Source of the DNA: a virus
DNA: 55,720 bases
Direction: 5' to 3' (one strand)
IMG/VR virus record: IMGVR_UViG_3300023181_000007
Span: 1-55,720 of that record
Below are positions 34,583-41,883 of the stretch, one piece after another (position 1 is the first letter of the stretch; every line of letters starts with the position of its first letter). The notes under the pieces are model-generated. The model was not told where the DNA came from and made no database searches. It saw only the letters and a list, made by a program, of their open reading frames with translations. The translations under genes and the position numbers were made by a program.

Positions 34583-35062
34583 ATGATACAAACCTATCTA
34601 TGTGTAGAGAGCAAAGCAGCTCTAAAAGCCGAAGTAGACAGAATTAACGACGGCCAACCAATTACTTTATTAGACACTCCCGGTTTAGTGTATGTTTGGA
34701 ACGCAAGCAGCACGGCGGCGGATGATAATAATTTAGTTCTAAGGCCGGATAATATTCCGTCAGGTGATCCCGGACGTTATTTGTTTGCTTATAAGTGGAA
34801 TCTAAACGCAACCGTTAAGCTTACCGGTACAACCGATAGCTCCGGAAACTTTACGTTTGCTTATCCGGCGGCTTACCCAACATTACCAAATGTACAGCCT
34901 GTAATAATGGGAGGTACAAACACTCAAACCTTTAAATTAACCGCATCTACTGTAAACGGATTTACGGTAAATGTTGTAAATAGGAATGAGGGAGTTCTTG
35001 GGGTCTTACCTAGCTACTCAAATGTAGTTGGGGCAACTGTTACGGTTTTGGTTACGGCATAA
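34583..35062 (+). CDS. Putative tail fibre accessory protein
   Basis: This 159-residue protein has an N-terminal fold of alpha/beta character and a C-terminal beta domain rich in T, V and N (LTGTTDSSGNFTFAYPAAYP). It follows the fibre gene and may be a fibre tip or chaperone. The role is inferred from position. Confidence 0.5.
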   Translation: MIQTYLCVESKAALKAEVDRINDGQPITLLDTPGLVYVWNASSTAADDNNLVLRPDNIPSGDPGRYLFAYKWNLNATVKLTGTTDSSGNFTFAYPAAYPTLPNVQPVIMGGTNTQTFKLTASTVNGFTVNVVNRNEGVLGVLPSYSNVVGATVTVLVTA

Positions 35063-35082
35063 GTTTTAAATTATGATTATTA

Positions 35083-35111
35083 AAGCCTCTCATTATTGGG
35101 AGGCTTTTTTT
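35083..35111 (+). terminator. Intrinsic terminator ending the tail operon
   Basis: AAGCCTC (35083-35089) pairs with GAGGCTT (35100-35106), followed by a T run. Confidence 0.8.
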
Positions 35112-35112
35112 A

Positions 35113-35120
35113 TATCTTTG
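35113..35120 (+). promoter_or_regulatory. Putative -7 box of the lysis-region operon
   Basis: TATCTTTG matches TAnnTTTG directly after the terminator. TTG at 35096-35098 is 14 bases away, shorter than usual. Confidence 0.4.
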
Positions 35121-35154
35121 CTTTATAATAATATTAACAAATAAATTTTTTATC

Positions 35155-35379
35155 ATGTGCAAACCGGTTAGATGTGTAGCTAAGATTTCAGAAGCATTAG
35201 CAGTAGAATTAGGACTTACCTTTAAAGACAACAATAATCAATTTGTTGTATCTATGCAACTTGCGGAGGAATTGGAATTTGGGGAGTTTACTATTATACC
35301 CGCAAACTATCAGGTAAGTGATGCAAAGGGTATATTGCCGATAAATCCAAAGAAACCAATAGTTAGGCCAAGGCCATAA
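35155..35379 (+). CDS. Hypothetical small protein
   Basis: This 74-residue protein has two cysteines near its start and is otherwise unremarkable. It lies 3 bases before a membrane protein gene. Function unknown. Confidence 0.6.
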   Translation: MCKPVRCVAKISEALAVELGLTFKDNNNQFVVSMQLAEELEFGEFTIIPANYQVSDAKGILPINPKKPIVRPRP

Positions 35380-35382
35380 TTT

Positions 35383-35802
35383 ATGACTATCCCTAAACAC
35401 ATAGGCAACATATTAATATACTTGAGTACTTTTTTAAAAAGGCACATAGATATTATATGTTGCTTTTATCTTTTTAGCATGTTTTGGCTAGATGTTGAGT
35501 ATTTTATTTTTTATGATCGATTTTATGGGATTCATGAGGGAGAAATAAAACATTACTTTGACTTTAGCGTTGCCGGTTGGATATTTCTATTTGCTCATTA
35601 TAAAGAAATGAGATCATTTGGAAAGATAGCAACGATTGGTTTTACCGGAATATTAGCGATTAACTCATATCAGGTGCATGTTAATTTCAACTCAAGGGAT
35701 TATTTTATAGCGTGGGTTGTTAGTATGTTTATTTTAGTTTTTCTGATATACTGTTATCACATAGCAAAATATTTAAATCAGTATATAAACCCTAAATATT
35801 AA
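35383..35802 (+). CDS. Membrane protein with about three to four transmembrane helices
   Basis: This 139-residue protein has hydrophobic helices near residues 24-42, 60-72, 82-94 and 108-125. Its location just upstream of the holin-like gene suggests a part in lysis or in membrane modification. No family is recognised. Confidence 0.6.
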   Translation: MTIPKHIGNILIYLSTFLKRHIDIICCFYLFSMFWLDVEYFIFYDRFYGIHEGEIKHYFDFSVAGWIFLFAHYKEMRSFGKIATIGFTGILAINSYQVHVNFNSRDYFIAWVVSMFILVFLIYCYHIAKYLNQYINPKY

Positions 35803-35805
35803 TAT

Positions 35806-36099
35806 ATGAAAAATGTAGTTACATCAAAGCAAGGCCAATGGAACCTAAGAGATTTATCAAGGGGACTTATAAGGGCAATCTTGGGGGCTATCCTGCCAAT
35901 TATCTATGAAGCGATGAACACAGTTATTGCGGGAGGTGATTTTGAGATTAATTGGAATGCAGTTTTGGCAATGGCAGGAGTCGCGGCAATCACTTATCTT
36001 GGGCCAAACCTTACCGATTCATCAAAGGTTATCATTACAACCTCAAGTAAAGAGGAGGCCGATCAAATTAAAAAAGAGATTATTAGGAAAGGCATTTAG
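35806..36099 (+). CDS. Putative holin
   Basis: This 97-residue protein has a positively charged start, two hydrophobic segments (about residues 22-42 and 50-66, AILGAILPIIYEAMN and VLAMAGVAAITYLG) and a charged C-terminal tail ending EIIRKGI. Small size, two membrane spans and neighbours coding for spanin-like and endolysin proteins support a holin, which makes the inner-membrane holes that start lysis. Confidence 0.65.
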   Translation: MKNVVTSKQGQWNLRDLSRGLIRAILGAILPIIYEAMNTVIAGGDFEINWNAVLAMAGVAAITYLGPNLTDSSKVIITTSSKEEADQIKKEIIRKGI

Positions 36100-36122
36100 A
36101 TTAAATGCAAATTAATTCGTCA

Positions 36123-36158
36123 AAATACCCATATTCAAAAGATATGGGTATTTTTTTT
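36123..36158 (+). terminator. Strong intrinsic terminator after the holin gene
   Basis: AAATACCCATAT (36123-36134) pairs with ATATGGGTATTT (36142-36153), followed by a long T run. Confidence 0.9.
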
Positions 36159-36165
36159 GCCAATA

Positions 36166-36197
36166 TTGAGTTAAAAGTATTTTAATAGCTAATTTTG
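36166..36197 (+). promoter_or_regulatory. Putative promoter of the spanin-like and endolysin genes
   Basis: TTG (36166-36168), a 21-base spacer and TAATTTTG (36190-36197) match the Bacteroidota pattern, directly after a terminator. Confidence 0.6.
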
Positions 36198-36218
36198 AGA
36201 CAACTAAAACCGACTACA

Positions 36219-36638
36219 ATGCATAAAGAGATATTGCCTTTACTTAGGCAGCTAATTAAATTGCCTCCAATCCAAAAAGTAATTGTACTATGTTTGATTA
36301 TAGCATTTAGTGTACCTTTGTTTTTAGGTTATTATTACGCCGACGTTATGGATGATAACAAAGCGTTAAAAATAGAGTTAAAAGAGGAAAGGGTTAAAAA
36401 TGAGCGTATTAATAATGAGTACATTAGCACGTTGGCAAAATGTGAGGAGGAAAAAAGAGAAATACAAGATTATCATGTAAACAAGTTTAACGAATACAGG
36501 GATAAAATAGAGGCTTATAACGCAGAAAAAAGTCAGCAATTAGAAAAAGATTATAAGGACGCTATTAGAACTATAACTCAAACACGTAAGGTTATTGACC
36601 GGACGGCAAAGAATTTGGATAAAAACAATAAACAATGA
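36219..36638 (+). CDS. Putative inner-membrane spanin (Rz-like)
   Basis: The 139-residue product begins MHKEILPLLRQLIKLPPIQK. The ATG at 36219 is chosen because an in-frame TTG at 36195 lies inside the promoter. One membrane helix (about residues 19-39, VIVLCLIIAFSVPLFLGYYY) is followed by a long coiled coil in the periplasm. This is the layout of i-spanins, which help disrupt the outer membrane at the end of lysis. The next gene overlaps it by 4 bases, as Rz1 does Rz. Confidence 0.65.
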   Translation: MHKEILPLLRQLIKLPPIQKVIVLCLIIAFSVPLFLGYYYADVMDDNKALKIELKEERVKNERINNEYISTLAKCEEEKREIQDYHVNKFNEYRDKIEAYNAEKSQQLEKDYKDAIRTITQTRKVIDRTAKNLDKNNKQ

Positions 36639-36931
36639 AACAAATTTGCATCATATTATTTTTAATTTTCACTTCAACAAATCCGGGACAATCAACATTG
36701 CCCGACACGGTAAATGTAAAAAAGGAATCCGTTGTTGTTGATAGCACAATTTATAATATACCTATCCGAACTGATTTGGATAAGCATATTGAGAAAGTAG
36801 ATAAATTAAAAATTGAAGCAAAGCAACTCCTTAATAAAAGTCTACAACTTGAGGATAAAGTTAAAGAAGTACAAATGCAAAAAGATGTAAAAGAGGCATT
36901 TGAAACCCTAAACAAAAATATAAACCACTAA
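36635..36931 (+). CDS. Secreted coiled-coil protein, possible o-spanin partner
   Basis: This 98-residue protein has a signal peptide (ICIILFLIFTSTN) and a helical mature part with a coiled coil at residues 55-90. Position after the i-spanin-like gene with an ATGA overlap is that of an o-spanin. No lipobox cysteine is present after the hydrophobic stretch, so it is not a classic lipoprotein. It could instead be a periplasmic partner. Confidence 0.5.
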   Translation: MKQICIILFLIFTSTNPGQSTLPDTVNVKKESVVVDSTIYNIPIRTDLDKHIEKVDKLKIEAKQLLNKSLQLEDKVKEVQMQKDVKEAFETLNKNINH

Positions 36932-36936
36932 ATCAA

Positions 36937-36944
36937 TATCTTTG
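36937..36944 (+). promoter_or_regulatory. Putative -7 box before the endolysin gene
   Basis: TATCTTTG matches TAnnTTTG, 26 bases before the endolysin ATG. No matching -33 box stands upstream. Confidence 0.35.
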
Positions 36945-36970
36945 AGCTATAATTCTAAACTTATTTTATT

Positions 36971-37546
36971 ATGGCTAACATTAAAAATTTATCACCAATC
37001 ATTGCTAAATGGGAGGGCGGTTTTGTAAACGATCCAACCGACAAAGGCGGAGCAACCAACATGGGTGTAACAATTGGAACTTGGAAACAAGTTGGATATG
37101 ACAAAGACGGGGATGGAGATATTGACGTTGCAGATATTAAACTCTTAAATTATAACGACTTTTCAGCAGTATTAAAACAATATTGGAATAGGTGGCAAGC
37201 TGACAAGATAAACAATCAAAGTATTGCAAATATATTGGTTGATTGGGTTTGGGGTTCCGGGGTTTGGGGTATAAAGATACCTCAAAGAATATTGGGGGTT
37301 GTTGATGATGGAGAGGTTGGAGAAAAAACTATTTGTGCTTTAAATGCCCAAGACCAAAAAAAGTTTTTCAATGAGATATTTTTAGCCCGCGTTAAATTCC
37401 TAAATGACAATGTAAAAAACTCTATTGCCAAATATGAGGAGAAAATTGGCAGAAAAGCAAGCGAGGCCGAATTACTAAAGTACACTAACAAAAGATTCAT
37501 CAAAGGATGGATAAATAGATTGAATGACTTTAAGTTTTCGGAATAG
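36971..37546 (+). CDS. Endolysin, GH108-type muramidase
   Basis: This 191-residue protein has the GH108 signature [20 protein letters not shown] with the probable catalytic Glu15, followed by the peptidoglycan-binding PG_binding_3-type region ([15 protein letters not shown] onward). It cuts the glycan of peptidoglycan during lysis. Residues 44-55 ([12 protein letters not shown]) form an EF-hand or dockerin-like calcium loop with Asp at positions 1, 3, 5, 9 and 12, suggesting calcium-dependent stability. There is no signal peptide, so export needs the holin. Confidence 0.9.
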   Translation: MANIKNLSPIIAKWEGGFVNDPTDKGGATNMGVTIGTWKQVGYDKDGDGDIDVADIKLLNYNDFSAVLKQYWNRWQADKINNQSIANILVDWVWGSGVWGIKIPQRILGVVDDGEVGEKTICALNAQDQKKFFNEIFLARVKFLNDNVKNSIAKYEEKIGRKASEAELLKYTNKRFIKGWINRLNDFKFSE

Positions 37547-37606
37547 ATAATATTTATATATTTGTATAATTACTTTTGTGGAATTACTTTATTTCATTGC
37601 TGCCTA

Positions 37607-37637
37607 AAACCGCCGATCATCCCCCGGCGGTTTTTTT
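37607..37637 (+). terminator. Intrinsic terminator after the endolysin gene
   Basis: AAACCGCCG (37607-37615) pairs with CGGCGGTTT (37625-37633), followed by a T run. About 30 bases upstream, TACTTTTG (37571-37578) is followed by GTGGAATTAC, so a short transcript could end here. Confidence 0.85.
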
Positions 37638-37640
37638 ATA

Positions 37641-37648
37641 TACATTTG
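37641..37648 (+). promoter_or_regulatory. Putative -7 box
   Basis: TACATTTG matches TAnnTTTG directly after the terminator and 27 bases before the next ATG. No clear -33 box is seen. Confidence 0.4.
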
Positions 37649-37674
37649 TTTAATCAATTTAAAATTAAACTAAA

Positions 37675-38298
37675 ATGTTAGAATCATTAAAACCATACTC
37701 CGGTATCTTAAAAGTAATAGGCTATATAGCAATAGCCTTGTTTATACTATTTGGTATATTTTACATTCAGGACCTAAAACACGAAAAGGAAATAGCTTTG
37801 ATTAATAAGCAAATGGAAAGAGTCGAGGAGACCGCTAAATTTAAGCAACAGATAGAAGATTTGGACGGAATCAATAACTATCTACAACGAGACAATAAAA
37901 CCCTCTTAGATCAGCTTAAAAAAGACAATATAAAAACTAACAGGATTGAAAGTATTATTTCTCAAGTTCTAAAATATAGAGATACAGTTTCGAGGAAAAC
38001 AGATTTTACACCATTGCTGTCTTATATAAAACAAAATAAAGTGTACTCTATGCCTTTTGTAGATAGTACCAAATGTTTGAAAATAAAAGGCTTCATAGAA
38101 TACAAAAACGATTCGTTAAAACTGAATATTACCTCAAGAGATATAAGTAACAAAAATGATATTGTTGCGTATTGGGAGCGCAAAGAATGGAGGTTTTTAT
38201 TTTTCAAAACTAGATTCTTGGGAAAGAAAGAATTTACAGCCAAAAATTATAATGAATGCGGAGAGGCTAAAGTTGTGAGAATAGAACGAAAAAAATAG
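37675..38298 (+). CDS. Membrane-anchored coiled-coil protein
   Basis: This 207-residue protein has one membrane helix (about residues 12-31, LKVIGYIAIALFILFGIFYI), then a coiled coil (about 35-85), then a C-terminal domain of about 110 residues with alternating strands (IEYKNDSLKLNITSRD). The layout is like a second spanin-type or periplasmic structural protein, and the position next to the endolysin fits lysis or envelope function. The family is not identified with certainty. Confidence 0.65.
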   Translation: MLESLKPYSGILKVIGYIAIALFILFGIFYIQDLKHEKEIALINKQMERVEETAKFKQQIEDLDGINNYLQRDNKTLLDQLKKDNIKTNRIESIISQVLKYRDTVSRKTDFTPLLSYIKQNKVYSMPFVDSTKCLKIKGFIEYKNDSLKLNITSRDISNKNDIVAYWERKEWRFLFFKTRFLGKKEFTAKNYNECGEAKVVRIERKK

Positions 38299-38419
38299 AA
38301 TATTTGATTTAAGAGGTTTTCCTTAAAAAGCCATATATAGATATACTTTTAATTGATATAATCAAACACCGACTTTTAAAACAATAAAATATAATTATAA
38401 GACACTCATTAAAGTAATA

Positions 38420-38452
38420 TTTGGATAGTAAAATATAAATGATATATATTTG
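38420..38452 (+). promoter_or_regulatory. Promoter of the putative small RNA
   Basis: TTTG (38420-38423), a 21-base spacer and TATATTTG (38445-38452) match the Bacteroidota consensus well. Transcription should start at about 38457. Confidence 0.75.
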
Positions 38453-38456
38453 CAAT

Positions 38457-38526
38457 GTTATTCCACGATAACAAGCAAAAAGCAAAATATGTTTTTAAAC
38501 CGGTCTACTCAAAGGCCGGTTTTTTT
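38457..38526 (+). ncRNA. Putative trans-acting small RNA with start-codon antisense loop
   Basis: The unit has its own promoter and terminator and no reading frame. The 5' end folds as GTTAT (38457-38461), loop TCCACG, ATAAC (38468-38472). TTCCACGATA (38461-38470) is the exact complement of TATCGTGGAA, which contains the GTG start of several phage genes. ATGTTTTT (38489-38496) is the complement of AAAAACAT, found just upstream of most of those starts. The 3' end is the terminator AAACCGG (38497-38503) with CCGGTTT (38516-38522). The length is about 70 bases. That it is transcribed and regulates in trans is inference. Confidence 0.55.
38497..38526 (+). terminator. Intrinsic terminator of the putative small RNA
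   Basis: AAACCGG (38497-38503) pairs with CCGGTTT (38516-38522) and a run of seven T (38520-38526) follows. Confidence 0.85.
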
Positions 38527-38550
38527 ATTTATTAAAATAATATAAAAATA

Positions 38551-38582
38551 TTGTTTCAAGTAATAAATAATTATTACATTTG
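38551..38582 (+). promoter_or_regulatory. Promoter of the replication operon
   Basis: TTG (38551-38553), a 21-base spacer and TACATTTG (38575-38582) fit the Bacteroidota consensus. The GTG start at 38605 lies 22 bases downstream. Confidence 0.7.
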
Positions 38583-38604
38583 TCAAAACATAAAACCTTA
38601 AGTC

Positions 38605-38796
38605 GTGGAAAACTCAAGTAAATCTTATCCTATAATCATAGAAATATCTAAGAACAAAAAACCGTTCAAAGTAGATATTAAAGACCCTAATTTTTATAAT
38701 CCTATTAGCTGCTTAAATAAACAATATGAGGAGCCGGTTAAAAAGGTTTATAAAAAAATTGATTATTCCCCTTTTGAAATTATAAGCCCGAATTAA
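38605..38796 (+). CDS. Hypothetical small protein, GTG start in TCGTGGAA context
   Basis: This 63-residue protein starts with GTG in TCGTGGAA (38603-38610), with AAAACAT at 38585-38591. It is basic and has no membrane segment. It is the first gene of the replication operon, next to the putative small RNA gene. Confidence 0.65.
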   Translation: MENSSKSYPIIIEISKNKKPFKVDIKDPNFYNPISCLNKQYEEPVKKVYKKIDYSPFEIISPN

Positions 38797-38818
38797 TATA
38801 AACTTTAATAATAATTAC

Positions 38819-39070
38819 ATGCCACAAGAGAAAATTTTAATCAAACCGGAAGATGTTAGTATTGATGTAAAACTAGCAATTGAAGAGTATCGAAAAAAAC
38901 ACCCGGAACTAAAGGATAAGACGCAAAAAGCCCTTGCCTTAGAAATCAAAACGACTATGGACACTTTCGTAAAATGGAAAAAGAACCCGCCGAAAGTGAT
39001 TGCAGACCTTTTAAATATCGCTGCAATTTGCGAATGTGAAATAACAGACTTTGTTAAAAAAAAGAATTAA
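38819..39070 (+). CDS. Putative HTH (Cro/C1-like) regulator
   Basis: This 83-residue protein contains KTQKALALEIKTTMDTFVKW, a pattern of two helices like a Cro/C1 helix-turn-helix, followed by a short helical region. It may regulate early genes or replication. It is too small for a classic lysogeny repressor with a dimer domain. Confidence 0.55.
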   Translation: MPQEKILIKPEDVSIDVKLAIEEYRKKHPELKDKTQKALALEIKTTMDTFVKWKKNPPKVIADLLNIAAICECEITDFVKKKN

Positions 39071-39081
39071 AAAATTAAAGT

Positions 39082-40146
39082 ATGCCGATAGTAGACATAA
39101 GGCCGGTTAAAAGCGGTCAATCAAAAGCAGTAATAGGAATAGCCGGACCATCCGGAAGCGGCAAGACTTACACCGCGTTATTAGTAGCAAGAGGAATGGT
39201 AAACAAACCGGAGGAGATCGGTTTTTTAGATTCTGAAAATAAAAGAGGCTCTTTATATGCAGGAGTATTGGACGGGCCTTTTTTAATAGGTGATCTTTAC
39301 CCTCCGTTTTCCCCGGCAAGATATGCGGAAGCTATAAAAGAGTTCCAAGAGGCGGGTGTAAAGGTTTTGGTTATTGATAGTGTTACCCACGAGTGGGAGG
39401 GAGACGGCGGTTGTGATGATATAGCAAATGCACCAAAGGCCGATGGATCTCCGCGAAAAGTAGCCAATTGGATTGAAGCCAAAAGGGAGCATAAGAAGTT
39501 TATGAATGTTCTTTTACAATCTGACATGGATATTATTTGCTGTATCAGGGCAAGGGAAAAAACCGACTTTAAAAATCCGGCTCAACCTGTCTCTTTAGGA
39601 ATACAGCCAATATGCGAGAAAAATTTCATGTTTGAAATGACGGCATCAATCATGATGTATAACGAGGGCAAAAACCAATTTTTCTCAAAGGTTCCATCAT
39701 TTTTAAAAGAAGCTTTTGGGAAAGGTGACAATTATTTGACTATGGAAACCGGTAAAAAAATACGTGCATGGTTGGATAAGGGAGAAAAGGGGAGTCCTGA
39801 AATAGAGAGAATCAAATCAGAGGCTTTGCTTATTTGTGAAAAAGGAGTTGTTGCACTTGAGGAGTATTGGAAAACGCTAACAGACGAACAAAAGAAAGAA
39901 ACGGCTAAACATTTCAATATTTGTAAAGAGAGTGCTAAATCTTACGATGAGCAAAATGAAGCTGCCAAATATGAAGAGGGCAACGGGCCAATTGATCAGG
40001 AGCAACAAAGGATTTATAATTTCATCATTGAATGTAAAGACATTAACGCTCTATTACAGTTCGACAATATTGAACTAAACGACGTGAACAAAGATTTATT
40101 AAAGAAAACAAAAGTAAAATTATTAAAAGATGCAGCAGCCAATTAA
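39082..40146 (+). CDS. Sak4-like RecA-fold ATPase (single-strand annealing or recombination)
   Basis: This 354-residue protein has Walker A GPSGSGKT at residues 22-29 and Walker B VKVLVIDSVTH near residues 93-103. The single RecA fold with N-terminal PVKSGQSKAVIGIAG and a C-terminal helical part matches phage Sak4-type proteins, which anneal single strands in recombination. Its gene overlaps that of a YqaJ-like exonuclease by 17 bases, the usual partner. Confidence 0.75.
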   Translation: MPIVDIRPVKSGQSKAVIGIAGPSGSGKTYTALLVARGMVNKPEEIGFLDSENKRGSLYAGVLDGPFLIGDLYPPFSPARYAEAIKEFQEAGVKVLVIDSVTHEWEGDGGCDDIANAPKADGSPRKVANWIEAKREHKKFMNVLLQSDMDIICCIRAREKTDFKNPAQPVSLGIQPICEKNFMFEMTASIMMYNEGKNQFFSKVPSFLKEAFGKGDNYLTMETGKKIRAWLDKGEKGSPEIERIKSEALLICEKGVVALEEYWKTLTDEQKKETAKHFNICKESAKSYDEQNEAAKYEEGNGPIDQEQQRIYNFIIECKDINALLQFDNIELNDVNKDLLKKTKVKLLKDAAAN

Positions 40147-41050
40147 ATTCAAATGCAGAGCCTCTAAAGTTGGGGCTATAATGACAGAGCCTAAAGAAAA
40201 AAGCAATCTTGATAAATACATAGAAGCCAAAGAGAGGCTTAAGGGTCTTGAGGTTCGATTAGCGGCGTTTAAAGACCAACAATGTAAATCCGCATTAAAA
40301 ATAAAAAACGAGACAATACCGGGCTTAAAAATAACAATTCACAACTTGGAAAATGTTAAGCATATAAAACAGCTTTCCGAAACCTGTAAAACTTACTTGC
40401 GTGAATGGATAATTGAGAGAAAGTACGGGAGGAAAAAAGAATTTACAAGTAAGCCAATAGAAAAAGGCAATGCAACAGAGCAAGACGGATTTCAATTAAT
40501 TCAAGATGTTTTGTTTCCAAATGTATTTTTACCTAAGAGCCGTAATTTTTATGAAGATGATTACAAAACAGGAAATCCCGATGTTGAAATACTTGGTTTT
40601 GTAATAGACAACAAAAGCAGTTACAACATTTTTACATTTCCATTTGGTGAAACTGAACTAACAAACAAAGACAATATTTATCAAATTCATACGTACATGG
40701 ATCTGATAAAGGTTGAAAAAGGAAAAGTTTGTTATACGTTAAATGATACCCCTTTTTCTATAGTAGATAAAGAGCTTAAGGATTGGGCTTGGAAAAATGA
40801 CGTTCCCTATGATCAGATTCCGGAGGATAAGGCCTATGAAATAATTAAGAACCACATATATACTAAAGAGGGACTTAAGATGTACAACTTTGTCCTTGGT
40901 ACTTTAGATACATCCGATTTCGTTGAAATACCGGCGGAAAAGAGACTTATAAGCTTTGACTTTGAAAAGGATGAGGAGCTTATACAGGCAATAAACCAAC
41001 GTTGTATTGATTGTGATGCTTGGGTTAAAGAAAATTGGGATAAATTTTAA
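40130..41050 (+). CDS. YqaJ-like exonuclease (PD-(D/E)XK)
   Basis: This 306-residue protein shows the exonuclease motifs: GNATEQDGF (about residues 117-125), TGNPDVEI then FVIDNKSS (D-x-K core) and YQIHTYMDLI with the downstream Gln-x3-Tyr. An N-terminal extension is helical. It probably makes 3' single strands for the Sak4-like annealing protein. In the operon it lies before the replication initiator. Confidence 0.75.
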   Translation: MQQPIKFKCRASKVGAIMTEPKEKSNLDKYIEAKERLKGLEVRLAAFKDQQCKSALKIKNETIPGLKITIHNLENVKHIKQLSETCKTYLREWIIERKYGRKKEFTSKPIEKGNATEQDGFQLIQDVLFPNVFLPKSRNFYEDDYKTGNPDVEILGFVIDNKSSYNIFTFPFGETELTNKDNIYQIHTYMDLIKVEKGKVCYTLNDTPFSIVDKELKDWAWKNDVPYDQIPEDKAYEIIKNHIYTKEGLKMYNFVLGTLDTSDFVEIPAEKRLISFDFEKDEELIQAINQRCIDCDAWVKENWDKF

Positions 41051-41052
41051 TT

Positions 41053-41883
41053 ATGAATGTTAGGAACAATTTAAGGCGGGATTTTACTCAAACACCAAAC
41101 GAGTTAATAAATAACGATTCTATATCGAGACATGCCCGGTTTTTATTTGTTTGGTTATGTAGTAAGCCCGATAATTGGGAGTTTTACAGTCAGGGAGTAA
41201 ATAAGGCTTTAGGCTGCAAAGATGATGCTAGGCGTAAATACATGAAAGAGCTTTATGACACAGGTTGGATTGATGTTTGCCAAAAAAGGAATCCGGACGG
41301 GAGTTGGGCGGCAAATGACATAATATTAAATTCAAGTCCTGTTTTACCCGTATCGGAAAAAATCGGCGACGGTAAAAAACCCGAACCGGTAAAAAATGGG
41401 GACGGAAAAAACCCCACACATAGTAATACTATAGATAATAATAATACTTTAAAAAAAGAAATTAATAATACTAAAGAATCTTTGTCCCTTTTTCAAAGCG
41501 ACGCCGTTACTCCGGAGGATGATTTTAAATCTATTTCTTTTGATTTGCCAAGTTTACCGGAGGAAATATTACAATACCTAAATGAAAAAAAAGGAGGTAA
41601 AAAAGGTTTTGAAATTAAATCGGCATCTAATCAAATAGATATAAAGGCGCGTATAAAAGAAAAAAAATACACGCTTGAGGATTTTAAGAAAGTTATTGAT
41701 TTTAAAGTAAGCGAGTGGAAAAACGACCCTAAAACGAGACAATGGTTGAGGCCCGAAACGTTATTTGGTAAAAAGTTTAATGGTTATCTAATAAATGCAG
41801 AGGATAGCAAAGACAATTTAACCGCCGCCGGTGGTTCTCAAAACTTTGTTGATTCTGTATCATCAAGCGAAGATTTATTATGA
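41053..41883 (+). CDS. Putative replication initiation protein (O-like)
   Basis: This 276-residue protein has an N-terminal winged-helix-like domain (about residues 1-90; SRHARFLFVWLCSKPDNWEF, DDARRKYMKELYDTGWI) similar to phage replisome organiser proteins, then a Lys/Asn-rich linker and a C-terminal domain. The next gene codes for a DnaC-like loader and overlaps by 4 bases. Together they probably start phage DNA replication with host helicase. The origin is not identified. Confidence 0.7.
   Translation: MNVRNNLRRDFTQTPNELINNDSISRHARFLFVWLCSKPDNWEFYSQGVNKALGCKDDARRKYMKELYDTGWIDVCQKRNPDGSWAANDIILNSSPVLPVSEKIGDGKKPEPVKNGDGKNPTHSNTIDNNNTLKKEINNTKESLSLFQSDAVTPEDDFKSISFDLPSLPEEILQYLNEKKGGKKGFEIKSASNQIDIKARIKEKKYTLEDFKKVIDFKVSEWKNDPKTRQWLRPETLFGKKFNGYLINAEDSKDNLTAAGGSQNFVDSVSSSEDLL

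Larger units (their letters stand above)
38299..38604 (+). other. Longest intergenic region (306 bases)
   Basis: The first 100 bases show nothing clear beyond A/T-rich sequence. The rest holds a promoter (38420-38452), a short transcribed unit with terminator (about 38457-38526) and the promoter of the replication operon (38551-38582). There is no reading frame of note. Confidence 0.8.

Noticed and set aside
36195-36218. TTG start giving a longer i-spanin
   Set aside because: It overlaps the -7 box; the ATG at 36219 fits the membrane topology.
38819-39070. Lysogeny repressor of a temperate phage
   Set aside because: The HTH protein is small, and no integrase, attachment site or divergent promoter pair is seen. 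All genes are on one strand.
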